From: Candidatus Omnitrophica bacterium UBA1443
Lineage (GTDB): Bacteria > Omnitrophota > Omnitrophia > Omnitrophales > Aquincolibacteriaceae
Direction of reading: 5' to 3'
DNA length: 18,357 nucleotides
Assembly: GCA_002329545.1 (NCBI GenBank)
Contig: DCTJ01000100.1
Location: 1-18,357 of the forward strand
Shown: in pieces, positions 1 through 6,310 of the stretch
Numbering within the stretch: the first letter of the stretch is position 1
Layout of the letters: every line of letters begins with the position of its first letter
Position numbers and translations under genes: made by a program
The notes under the pieces: generated by a model
Databases searched by the model: none
Told to the model about the DNA's origin: nothing
What the model saw: only the letters and a program-made list of their open reading frames with translations

Positions 1-631
1 CTCCGCAAGTAGAAAGGGTGATCTTTCGCCCCCCCATTTCAAAGCCCCATTGAGCGGTGAGAATATCCAGCGCTTTCATCACTTCTTCAAAATTTTCAAG
101 CGGCTCGCCCATACCCATAAAAACAACGTTCGTGATCCGTCGGTCGCTTTTTGCCGAGATCTGGACAATTTGTTCTATGATCTCTCCGGCCACAAGATTA
201 CGGACAAAATCACCTTTACCACTTGCGCAAAACGCGCATTTAACAGGACATCCCAGCTGTGTTGAAACGCAAACCGTTTCCCGCTCCCGCTGACCAACCG
301 ACTCCCCCCGGGAGGAAATAAGGACGCTCTCCAGAAAATGTCCGTCCAAAGTACGGAACAGGTATTTGCATGTCCCTTCACCTTGAGTTTCTCCCGGTTC
401 GCACCTTTCAAGGACGGTGAGAGAATAGTTTGAAGCAAGGGCGTGACGAACTTCTTTCGGAAGATTTTTCATCTCGTTCCAGGAAAGGACGTTTTTTTTG
501 TAAAGCCAGTCGAGGATTTGAGAAGCTCGAAATTTGGGGAATCCGGACGCCACGACAAGGGATTCGATTTCAGGCGGGGTCAAACCATAAAGCGATCGAC
601 GGGAAAGAGGTCGTTCTTTCGCCGGATTCAT
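1..631 (-). CDS. rlmN: RlmN, 23S rRNA/tRNA adenine-C2 methyltransferase (3' end outside window)
   Basis: This is a radical-SAM methyltransferase of the RlmN/Cfr family, which methylates A2503 of 23S rRNA and A37 of some tRNAs. About 210 residues are visible and the frame runs off the left edge, so the C-terminal part is missing. The radical-SAM cluster motif C-x3-C-x2-C is at residues 128, 132 and 135 (GCPVKCAFC), and the family motif GMGEPL follows at about 173-178. The N-terminal region (about 11-75) matches the usual helical RlmN leader domain. The ATG at 631 is preceded by GGAG only four bases away, which is close but acceptable. It lies 20 bp downstream of the corA stop on the same strand, so the two are probably co-transcribed. 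RlmN rather than Cfr is inferred from the general sequence; the C-terminal catalytic cysteine region cannot be seen. Confidence 0.93.
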   Translation of the reverse strand, partial: MNPAKERPLSRRSLYGLTPPEIESLVVASGFPKFRASQILDWLYKKNVLSWNEMKNLPKEVRHALASNYSLTVLERCEPGETQGEGTCKYLFRTLDGHFLESVLISSRGESVGQRERETVCVSTQLGCPVKCAFCASGKGDFVRNLVAGEIIEQIVQISAKSDRRITNVVFMGMGEPLENFEEVMKALDILTAQWGFEMGGRKITLSTCG

Positions 632-651
632 GTCTCCGTACCCCGTAGCTT

Positions 652-1629
652 TCAGATCCACTTCTTAAATTTCATCCAGAGAAACATCCCCAGAGAGGAG
701 ACGATACAGAGTCCGAGAGCAAACGCATAGCCAAACGGCCATTCGAGTTCGGGCATGTGCCGGAAATTCATGCCGTAGATACTTGCCACAATCACCGGCG
801 GCATCGTGATCGTCGCGAGCACTGTCAATCGCTTGGTCACTTCATTCAGCTTGGTCGACGTATAGGAAAAATAGACCTGGAGAATGCTGTTTAACGTATC
901 CTGATAACTTTCCGCCATGCTTTGAATCCTGAAAATGTGATCATATACGTCACGAAAATACATAAGGTTTTTCGTTTTGATTAACCGGGTTGGATTTCGA
1001 GTCAGAGAATAAAGCGTATCGCGCTGGGGAGCGATCACCCGGCGCAACGTAAAGATATCCTGCTTGATCTGGAGAAGCGTGTTTAAATAATCCCTGGACC
1101 CGTTTTCAAACATATGCTGTTCAAGGGCGTCAATCTTGTCGTCATATTCGTGCAGGACCGGCATATATCCATCCACCAAATGATCCAGGATTGAGTGGAC
1201 CAGAAGGTCAGAAGTCCCTCCCATCAGTACTTGCGCCTTCTTTTGAATAACCTCTCGCACTTGCGCGATGCCAGGGATCGGGTCCTTGTGGAAGGTAACA
1301 ACGTAATTGTCCCCGATAAAAATATTCAACCCGATGGTGGAGAGCTCCTTTTGTTTGCCTTTTTCGCACATCGTGATCGCATGAACCACGAGAAAAAGAT
1401 ATTCCTCGTAATCGTCAATCTTGGGCTGAGATTGGTCCGCGATACAGTCCTCAACCGCCAGAGGGTGAAAATTGAAAATCTCGACTAGGGTTTCTTCTTC
1501 AAATTCACTGGGACTTTCAAAATCCACCCAAAGAAGACAGCCCTTTTCCTGGAGCGCGGCCAACATGCCGGCGCGCGAAAGATTTGACTCGACGGCGGCG
1601 CCTTTTTTATACAGGAAACTTGATATCAT
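652..1629 (-). CDS. corA: CorA family magnesium/cobalt transporter
   Basis: This 325-residue protein has the CorA architecture. A long cytoplasmic alpha/beta and helical domain occupies residues 1 to about 265, and two transmembrane helices lie at the C terminus (about 266-285 and 299-319). The signature GMN is at about 286-288 in the stretch IYGMNFRHMPEL, and it marks the pore loop between TM1 and TM2. The C terminus is short and basic (MKFKKWI), as is usual. Length is normal for the family. CorA forms a homopentamer in the inner membrane and imports Mg2+, and in some cases Co2+ or Ni2+. The ATG at 1629 has GGAG seven bases upstream. A divergent response regulator gene begins 116 bp away. 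rlmN follows on the same strand after 20 bp. Confidence 0.95.
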   Translation of the reverse strand: MISSFLYKKGAAVESNLSRAGMLAALQEKGCLLWVDFESPSEFEEETLVEIFNFHPLAVEDCIADQSQPKIDDYEEYLFLVVHAITMCEKGKQKELSTIGLNIFIGDNYVVTFHKDPIPGIAQVREVIQKKAQVLMGGTSDLLVHSILDHLVDGYMPVLHEYDDKIDALEQHMFENGSRDYLNTLLQIKQDIFTLRRVIAPQRDTLYSLTRNPTRLIKTKNLMYFRDVYDHIFRIQSMAESYQDTLNSILQVYFSYTSTKLNEVTKRLTVLATITMPPVIVASIYGMNFRHMPELEWPFGYAFALGLCIVSSLGMFLWMKFKKWI

Positions 1630-1716
1630 AAAGGTTCTCCATTTTTTTCCTGGGGTATGATAGCAATCGTTCTACCGGTTTACGACATAAAATTTCTTTT
1701 CGGTAAGATCTTGCCT

Positions 1717-1722
1717 TATAAT
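1717..1722 (+). promoter_or_regulatory. Candidate -10 box of the receiver gene
   Basis: A perfect TATAAT sits 24 bases upstream of the ATG at 1746, which would give a leader of about 17 nt carrying the GGAGG ribosome site at 1737-1741. The -35 region (TTCTTT at the expected distance) is a poor match, so this may need an activator or an extended contact. Confidence 0.4.
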
Positions 1723-1745
1723 AAATGCCATCCAGTGGAGGCGCC

Positions 1746-2117
1746 ATGGCAAAAAAAGTAGTCGTCATCGACGATGAACCTGAAATCCTGAAAATGGTTT
1801 CAAGCTCCCTTCTCGAAGCGGGATATGCCACCTACGGCGCTCCCAACGGTCCGGACGGTCTTGCTCTCGTCAAAAAAGAGATCCCCGACCTCGTCATCCT
1901 GGATCTCGGCCTTCCCGGATTAAACGGCCTTGAAGTCCTGAAAGAACTGCGCCGGACCTGCCCGCAAACTCTGGTGATCGTCTTAAGCGCGGATCGGGAA
2001 CCGGAGACGCTGAAAAAAGCCTTGGCGGCCGGGGCATCGGAATACATCACCAAACCCATCAACCTTGAAACTCTTCGCGATCAGTTCGTCAAAGACCTGA
2101 TCGGCCCATCGTCTTGA
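1746..2117 (+). CDS. Single-domain response regulator (CheY-like receiver)
   Basis: This 123-residue protein consists of one receiver domain and no output domain. The acidic pair is D9-D10, the phospho-acceptor is D53 in VILDLGLPG, the switch residue is S81 and the conserved lysine is K103 in ITKPI. All catalytic positions are intact, so phosphorylation is expected. The start chosen is the ATG at 1746 because GGAGG is five bases before it. An in-frame ATG at 1725 lacks such a site and would add only MPSSGGA. No histidine kinase or effector is visible nearby, so its partner is unknown. It could act like CheY or Spo0F by protein-protein contact. It is divergent from corA, and the minus-strand PilZ gene converges on it, only 10 bp beyond its stop. 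Confidence 0.88.
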   Translation: MAKKVVVIDDEPEILKMVSSSLLEAGYATYGAPNGPDGLALVKKEIPDLVILDLGLPGLNGLEVLKELRRTCPQTLVIVLSADREPETLKKALAAGASEYITKPINLETLRDQFVKDLIGPSS

Positions 2118-2127
2118 TTATTCCGCT

Positions 2128-2493
2128 CTAGCGGGTACGGCTGTAAACATACTCACGGATAACTTCAATGTCTTTTTTGCGCATTTTGGTAAATTCAACA
2201 CCCGTTCGGAAAAGATCCTGCTCCACAAATCAACTATAGCGGACCATACCTTCGACTTTAATAACAACATTTTCCTGGTGGGGTAGTCGAAAGCTCATCG
2301 ACACTATCGTATCGACGGGAATTCCCTCTTCAAAGGTCAACAGTTTCGCCCCGCCTTCCGAAATATCAGAAATACGCGTTTGCACGCCCACTTCCTTGTC
2401 CCGAACAGCGCAAAAATACCGGGTCACCGCGTAAACATCGACCCGGACATGTTTCCTGCGATTGATTCGATTTATTATCTCACGTTTTGCCAT
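2128..2493 (-). pseudogene. PilZ-domain protein split by one in-frame TGA
   Basis: Reading from the ATG at 2493 gives 87 residues ending at a TGA at 2230-2232. The same frame continues without interruption for 33 more residues to a TAG at 2128-2130. The first part has the PilZ c-di-GMP signature: R13-x3-R17 (RKHVR) and D43-x-S45-x2-G48 (DISEGG), followed by beta strands up to VEGMVRYS. The part after the TGA continues as FVEQDLFRTGVEFTKM and a charged helix KKDIEVIREYVYSR, which is how a PilZ barrel normally finishes. The intact product would be about 121 residues, a normal PilZ length. Simplest reading: a nonsense change (for example TGG or CGA to TGA) or a sequencing error. Readthrough is possible but unsupported. 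The start is set at 2493 because the upstream residues do not look like PilZ; the ribosome site is weak (AAGAAAGA). Confidence 0.8.
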
Positions 2494-2530
2494 TTTTTTC
2501 TTTCTTAGCTCTGTTAATGAACGCAACATT

Positions 2531-2560
2531 TGTATAGTATTTTGCCACAAAACATGACAA
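2531..2560 (-). promoter_or_regulatory. Candidate promoter of the PilZ gene
   Basis: On the minus strand TTGTCA (2555-2560) and TATACA (2531-2536) are separated by 18 bases. The -35 matches consensus at five of six positions and the -10 at four of six. The predicted start would be near 2524, leaving about 30 nt before the ATG at 2493. Confidence 0.4.
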
Positions 2561-2644
2561 ATAAATAAGTCCACCGCGCCCAAATTCACAATCCGTCTTC
2601 GTTCTTGTCTAAACAGTCGAGCAGATCTCCGGAGAGAAACAGAC

Positions 2645-2674
2645 CCGCCAGATTTGATAACGCAAATCTGGCGG
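2645..2674 (-). repeat. Inverted repeat across the 3' end of tRNA-Ser(UGA)
   Basis: CCGCCAGATTT and AAATCTGGCGG form a perfect 11-bp stem with an 8-nt loop. The tRNA-side arm contains the CCGCCA 3' terminus of tRNA-Ser(UGA). The trailer therefore contains the complement of the mature 3' end. There is only a broken T-run afterwards (GTCTGTTTCTC), so it is at best a weak terminator. Confidence 0.7.
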
Positions 2675-2758
2675 AGGGAGTAGGATTCGAACCTACGAGA
2701 CCCTTGCGGGCCTAACGGTTTTCAAGACCGCCGCATTCAACCGCTCTGCCATCCCTCC
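2669..2758 (-). tRNA. tRNA-Ser (anticodon UGA)
   Basis: The 90-nt gene has a 7-bp acceptor stem (GGAGGGA with TCCCTCC), a G discriminator, an encoded CCA, and a T-arm reading GTAGGTTCGAATCCTAC. The long variable arm is typical of class II serine tRNA. The anticodon is TGA (plus positions 2722-2724) in the loop CTTGAAA. It decodes UCA and related serine codons. It lies 118 bp downstream of tadA on the same strand and may share its transcript. Confidence 0.96.
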
Positions 2759-2876
2759 GTTGGTAAATTCATTTCCGGCTACTGTTCCAAAGAACAAGCT
2801 TACCGCTCGCATTCTCCGTCACGAAACATTGGTCACAAAAGGCTTTCTGTGTACCATGGAGCCCTGTGACGCGCGG

Positions 2877-3404
2877 TTATCTTCGATCTTTCCTCAGGCT
2901 TTTAAAAAATTCTCCCAACAAAAACTTGGCATCCTCCGCCATAACGCCACCGGTCACCTTCACACGGTGGTTCAACCGCTCATCGTCCGTAATATGATAA
3001 AGGCTGTGGCAAGCTCCGGCCTTGGGGTCCCGGGCGCCATAAACAAGATTTTCACATTTAGTCATCACAAGCGCGCCGGCGCACATTGGACACGGCTCAA
3101 GCGTAACATACAGGGTCGCTCCTTCCAGAGACCCGCGATGGTCGGGCGTCTGATTGTTCCGCTTTACGGGAATTTCCGCTTTAGCTTCCTCCATACCGGC
3201 AAGGGTCTCGGAAGCCTGGGTCAACGCTATCATTTCCGCATGAGCCGTTGGATCACGTAGCATTTCCATCTGATTGTACGCTCGCGCCACAATTTTATTC
3301 TTCCACACCACGACCGCGCCGACCGGAACCTCTCCCTTTTCCAGAGCGGTCACCGCCTGCTTGATCGCTTCTTTCATGAAATGCTGGTGATCGGGCTTTT
3401 CCAC
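2877..3404 (-). CDS. tadA: tRNA-specific adenosine-34 deaminase TadA
   Basis: This 175-residue cytidine-deaminase-fold enzyme converts A34 to inosine in tRNA-Arg(ACG). The zinc and catalytic motifs are present: H55-A-E57 (PTAHAEMIAL) and C105-x2-C108 (LEPCPMCAGAL). The TadA-type ending VYGARDPKAGA and NHRVKVTGG supports TadA rather than a guanine or cytosine deaminase. The stretch between the two motifs carries about 20 extra residues (about 70-91, including KRNNQTPDHRG) compared with typical TadA. The start is a GTG at 3404 with GGAG about ten bases upstream. An ATG at 3377 is an alternative but has no ribosome site and would remove the N-terminal residues. A tRNA-Arg(ACG) lies in the same window at 7903-7976. 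Confidence 0.93.
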   Translation of the reverse strand: MEKPDHQHFMKEAIKQAVTALEKGEVPVGAVVVWKNKIVARAYNQMEMLRDPTAHAEMIALTQASETLAGMEEAKAEIPVKRNNQTPDHRGSLEGATLYVTLEPCPMCAGALVMTKCENLVYGARDPKAGACHSLYHITDDERLNHRVKVTGGVMAEDAKFLLGEFFKSLRKDRR

Positions 3405-3441
3405 TTCGTTTTGTCTCCAATTTGCCGTTTGAACAAGCGAT

Positions 3442-3447
3442 ATTATA
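3442..3447 (-). promoter_or_regulatory. Candidate -10 box of tadA
   Basis: TATAAT on the minus strand would place the start near 3435, about 30 nt before the GTG. The best -35 (TTACTG) is at a long spacing of 19, so support is modest. The region is the 119-bp divergent gap shared with the MFS gene. Confidence 0.35.
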
Positions 3448-3523
3448 CATAAACTGAAAATGGAGACAGTAACTTTAACAAAAAACTGGCCGTCTCCACT
3501 TCTTTTCTGTTATCCTCTCGGCC

Positions 3524-4777
3524 ATGTCATTAACAAACTCTCCGAAAGTGAGTCTATCCCAATGGCTTCCTCTGGCGATTGTTTTCGCCGTTGTGTATTT
3601 CTTTTCCATGAACGGGCTTGGCGCGCTTCCGGCGTTGGCTATTAATTTTTTGCTCAAGGAAAAAATCGGCCTCGCTCCGGAACAGCTTGCTTATTTTCAG
3701 GCCATCACCCTTCTCGCCTGGGTAGTCAAACCCCTCTGGGGAATGATCTCGGACCTTTTCCCTCTTTTCGGCTCACGAAGAAAGTCTTACCTTGTTCTGT
3801 CTTCTCTTTTCGCGGCCGTCTGCTGGCTTATCCTCTCCTTCACTTCCGCTTACACAACCACCCTGTTACTTGTTTTCATTACCCTCATTTACATGGCCTA
3901 CGCCTTTCAGGACGTAGTCACCGACGGCCTTATGGTGGAAACGGGCCAGCCTTTAAATATGACCGGACAATTTCAATCGATTCAATGGACCGCGGTTTAT
4001 ATTGCCATGATCCTGACAGCGCTCGCGGGAGGCCTGGTCGCGGATTTCGCCCAAAAAGGGACTCTTTCCTACAGCGCCCTTTTCCTGCTCACCGCTCTTT
4101 TCCCGACCCTGACGGCCATCGTCGCTTTCTTTATGATCAAGGAACCGGCCCGGACGCGCCCTGGGGAAAAAGCGGCTGCGAGTCTCCGTGAGATTTTCCG
4201 CCATCCGGGAATCTGGGTGCTCTCTTTTTTCCTTTTTCTTTGGAATTTTTCTCCTTCGTTCGGAGCTCCTTTTTTTTATTATATGGTCGACACGCTCGGT
4301 TTCAGCGGCTCGTTTCTCGGAGCTCTCCAGGCTATCGCAAGCGGCGGGATGCTCCTAGGCAGTATTCTTTACGGTTTTTTCTTCGCAAAAATTCCCCTGA
4401 AAAAATTTCTTTTTTTCTCCGTTTTGCTGGGTGTGGCGGCCACTTTGTCCTATTTTGTTTATTTTATGCCGGGGATCACGTCACAACCCTTCCTTCTGCG
4501 AGGGATCGCTCTCACGATGAATTTTTTCCTCGGTATCGCGAGCGCCGTAATCTTCCTGGCTCTTCTCAATCTGGCGGCACGGACATCTCCGCAATACGCC
4601 GGGGGAACGGTCTTTGCCCTTCTGATGTCTTTTTATAATTTCGGACAGATGGGATCGAGCGCGCTTGGAGGTTTTTTATTCCCGCTGGTTGGTCTCAAAA
4701 CACTGATCGTTGTTTCCGCTGTTTGCTCGCTCTTCGTACTGTTTCTCCTGCCTTACCTGCCCATCGAAAAAGATTAA
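3524..4777 (+). CDS. MFS transporter, folate-biopterin (BT1/FBT)-like
   Basis: This 417-residue, strongly hydrophobic protein has about 12 predicted membrane spans, the normal major-facilitator size. The loop between spans 2 and 3 reads VKPLWGMISDLFPLFGSRR, followed by KSYLVLSS. This is the modified MFS motif A seen in the folate-biopterin transporter group, in which KPLxGxxSD and the RR pair are typical. A second conserved patch, YMAYAFQDVVTDGLMVE, also fits that group. The substrate is not proven; folates or pterins are only family-based suggestions. The ATG at 3524 has no clear ribosome site before it, and no better start is visible. The gene stands alone on the plus strand and converges on the barrel gene at 4936-5922, with a strong hairpin between them. 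Confidence 0.85.
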   Translation: MSLTNSPKVSLSQWLPLAIVFAVVYFFSMNGLGALPALAINFLLKEKIGLAPEQLAYFQAITLLAWVVKPLWGMISDLFPLFGSRRKSYLVLSSLFAAVCWLILSFTSAYTTTLLLVFITLIYMAYAFQDVVTDGLMVETGQPLNMTGQFQSIQWTAVYIAMILTALAGGLVADFAQKGTLSYSALFLLTALFPTLTAIVAFFMIKEPARTRPGEKAAASLREIFRHPGIWVLSFFLFLWNFSPSFGAPFFYYMVDTLGFSGSFLGALQAIASGGMLLGSILYGFFFAKIPLKKFLFFSVLLGVAATLSYFVYFMPGITSQPFLLRGIALTMNFFLGIASAVIFLALLNLAARTSPQYAGGTVFALLMSFYNFGQMGSSALGGFLFPLVGLKTLIVVSAVCSLFVLFLLPYLPIEKD

Positions 4778-4844
4778 TTCGTTATCCGCATTAGGGGAAT
4801 GTGTTTCTACGCGTCCTGCACGGGCGGATGGACAATAAACAACA

Positions 4845-4878
4845 AAGGGACGGTTCTCGTTCAGGAGAACCGTCCCTT
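4845..4878 (-). terminator. Strong hairpin terminator between convergent genes
   Basis: AAGGGACGGTTCTC pairs perfectly with GAGAACCGTCCCTT, giving a 14-bp stem with a 6-nt loop. On the minus strand it is followed by TTGTTGTTTATTG, which fits termination of the 4936-5922 gene whose stop is 58 bp upstream. On the plus strand it is 67 bp after the MFS stop and followed by only TTAT, so it may serve both genes, less well in that direction. Confidence 0.85.
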
Positions 4879-4907
4879 ATGATGCTTTGTCAGCTTGAAA
4901 CTTAACC

Positions 4908-4943
4908 ACTTCGGGGCTAAGCAAGCCCGCCCCGCTTAGAAGT
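4908..4943 (-). other. GC-rich hairpin overlapping the barrel gene stop codon
   Basis: An outer stem ACTTC/GAAGT can enclose either GGGGC/GCCCC or TAAGC/GCTTA; the two inner stems are mutually exclusive. It includes the TAA stop and lies just upstream of the main terminator. A role in mRNA 3'-end stability is possible but inferred. Confidence 0.4.
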
Positions 4944-5922
4944 CGTAACGAATCTTTCCGTACCCGACATTCTCCAGGTTCCTGTTTTGTAGCAACATAT
5001 CCCAGCCGGCGGAACAGGTCATGTGCCCCTTATTGAGGAAAATGACGCCTGCGCCAAAAACAGCGCTGTTCCTTTGACGATTTTGGCTTTGAATGTCGCG
5101 GATATAAGCGATCAACCATTCGCCCTTGACGTAAGGGATGAAGGTCCCCAATTTTTCGGAAACAACGGACCTTGCCAACTGAACGCCAAACCCCTGCTCA
5201 AGGTCGGTCGCGCCCTCCCCCTTCACTTTGTAATCATTGACACCAAAACCTTTAACCTTAGACAAGTTTCTGTAAAGGTAGCCATAATCCAGTGAGGTGT
5301 AAGGCGTGACATGGGTCAGGTTCTCTTCTCCAAAGTTAAAAATGTACCCTGCCTCCATTCCCACCGTATATTCTTGCCCGTGATAGTCCGATTTTCCAAC
5401 CTCCATCACCGGTGAAAAATCAAACCTCTCCGTGCGAAGATCATAATTGTGTTGGGTAAATCCAAGAGCGCTGTCAACATACCATCCGTCAATGCCCTGG
5501 TTGCGAACGGCTTCCGGGGAATATTTACCTTTTTCCCTGGATTCGCAAAGATCGATCGAATCGTACGTGGCCGTCAACACCGTTGTAAACGCGTGATCGT
5601 TGACTCCGTAGCTCCCAAAACCGGTTCTGTTTTGTTTGTAATTTTTATTGGAGTAACCATATCCAAAACTGCCCCCGAGCCGTACATGGGGAGACATGAT
5701 CCTGTCAAACCCGATTGTGTAATCCATCAGGTTGTCCTGAAAAGCTTTATAATCCTTGTTCTCTCTTTGATTTGCCTGTCCCGCGAGGCCCTGAACCCAG
5801 ATACCTGTTCCTCCAAAATCACTGGATTGGTTCCCGGTCGTCGCGATTTCGGCGGCAAACACAGGAACAGCGGGTGAAACAACGAGAGAAAGAATCGTGA
5901 TAACCGCAAACAAATTCTTCAT
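4936..5922 (-). CDS. Outer-membrane beta-barrel protein, autotransporter-domain-like
   Basis: This 328-residue protein begins with a clear Sec signal peptide (MKNLFAVITILSLVV..., probable cleavage after PVFA at about residue 23). The rest alternates polar and aromatic/hydrophobic residues in strands such as LGGSFGYGYSNK, YTVGMEAGYIFNF, VTPYTSLDYGYLY and FIPYVKGEWLIAY. It ends in the C-terminal aromatic signature KIRYDF expected of BAM-inserted barrels. The pattern resembles the autotransporter beta-domain, but there is no passenger, since the barrel begins near residue 40. The function (porin, adhesin base or structural) is not shown by the sequence. AAGGAGAT lies six bases before the ATG at 5922. 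It is transcribed alone from the promoter at 6071-6099 with a leader of about 140 nt. Confidence 0.82.
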   Translation of the reverse strand: MKNLFAVITILSLVVSPAVPVFAAEIATTGNQSSDFGGTGIWVQGLAGQANQRENKDYKAFQDNLMDYTIGFDRIMSPHVRLGGSFGYGYSNKNYKQNRTGFGSYGVNDHAFTTVLTATYDSIDLCESREKGKYSPEAVRNQGIDGWYVDSALGFTQHNYDLRTERFDFSPVMEVGKSDYHGQEYTVGMEAGYIFNFGEENLTHVTPYTSLDYGYLYRNLSKVKGFGVNDYKVKGEGATDLEQGFGVQLARSVVSEKLGTFIPYVKGEWLIAYIRDIQSQNRQRNSAVFGAGVIFLNKGHMTCSAGWDMLLQNRNLENVGYGKIRYDF

Positions 5923-5953
5923 GGTGTCATCTCCTTGGTTAGACGCACTTGAT

Positions 5954-6041
5954 TGACCGCTACTTTCTTGCAGGTCACGTAGCTAGCCGAACAAGATCTT
6001 TAAGTTCTGCCTCTTAAAGGCGACTCATCTAAAACGAGTCG
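5954..6041 (-). other. Structured 5' leader of the barrel gene
   Basis: Between the promoter and the ATG the transcript can form at least three stems. CGACTC/GAGTCG has a 9-nt loop (6021-6041). CTTTAAG/CTTAAAG has an 8-nt loop (5998-6019). A region near 5954-5983 contains two crossing 5-bp stems (GCTAC/GTAGC and TGACC/GGTCA), interleaved with almost no connecting nucleotides, so they are probably alternatives. I do not recognise a known riboswitch. Confidence 0.45.
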
Positions 6042-6070
6042 TTCGAGACTCCTTAAGGAAAAAGCGGCGG

Positions 6071-6099
6071 ATTATAGAATCCCTATTCAGAAGAATCAA
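6071..6099 (-). promoter_or_regulatory. Sigma70-type promoter of the barrel gene
   Basis: On the minus strand TTGATT (6094-6099) is followed after exactly 17 bases by TATAAT (6071-6076). The predicted start is near 6064, giving a leader of about 140 nt before the ATG at 5922. This is the best-matched promoter in the window. Confidence 0.7.
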
Positions 6100-6142
6100 C
6101 CTCTTTCCTCTTCGCAAAAAACCTTCCGCCTTGAAGCCCTTG

Positions 6143-6310
6143 ATGTTCTTCGTCCTTTTTGGAAAAATCATTAGCCTTTTATTCAGACCGGAATTCTTGC
6201 GCGAACGATGGGTCAGGGAAGATCTCTCAGATTTGCTTTACGAAGGAAAGAAACAAGACGCGGGCATGGTATATAAATTTTTCCGGATCTTTTCTACCCC
6301 GCGCGACTAA
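6143..6310 (+). CDS. Possible small membrane-associated protein, 55 residues
   Basis: A plus-strand frame encodes 55 residues: a hydrophobic or amphipathic start (MFFVLFGKIISLLF), then a charged region (RPEFLRERWVREDLSDLL) and a tail MVYKFFRIFSTPRD. Codon use resembles the neighbours. Only a weak GAAG lies six bases before the ATG, and no promoter is obvious. The frame stays open upstream without a better start. Its end overlaps the 3' end of the receiver-YvcK gene by 17 bp on the opposite strand. No family is recognised. It is reported because the sequence looks protein-like and fills an otherwise empty gap, but it could be a chance frame. Confidence 0.28.
   Translation: MFFVLFGKIISLLFRPEFLRERWVREDLSDLLYEGKKQDAGMVYKFFRIFSTPRD

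Noticed and set aside
1725..1745. Longer start for the receiver protein (adds MPSSGGA)
   Set aside because: The GGAGG ribosome site at 1737-1741 lies inside this extension and is correctly placed for the ATG at 1746.
2230..2232. Selenocysteine at the PilZ TGA
   Set aside because: PilZ has no known selenoprotein form, and no convincing bacterial SECIS hairpin is apparent directly downstream.
2494..2589. N-terminal extension of the PilZ protein to 2589
   Set aside because: The extra residues do not resemble PilZ, and the predicted promoter (2531-2560) lies inside them.
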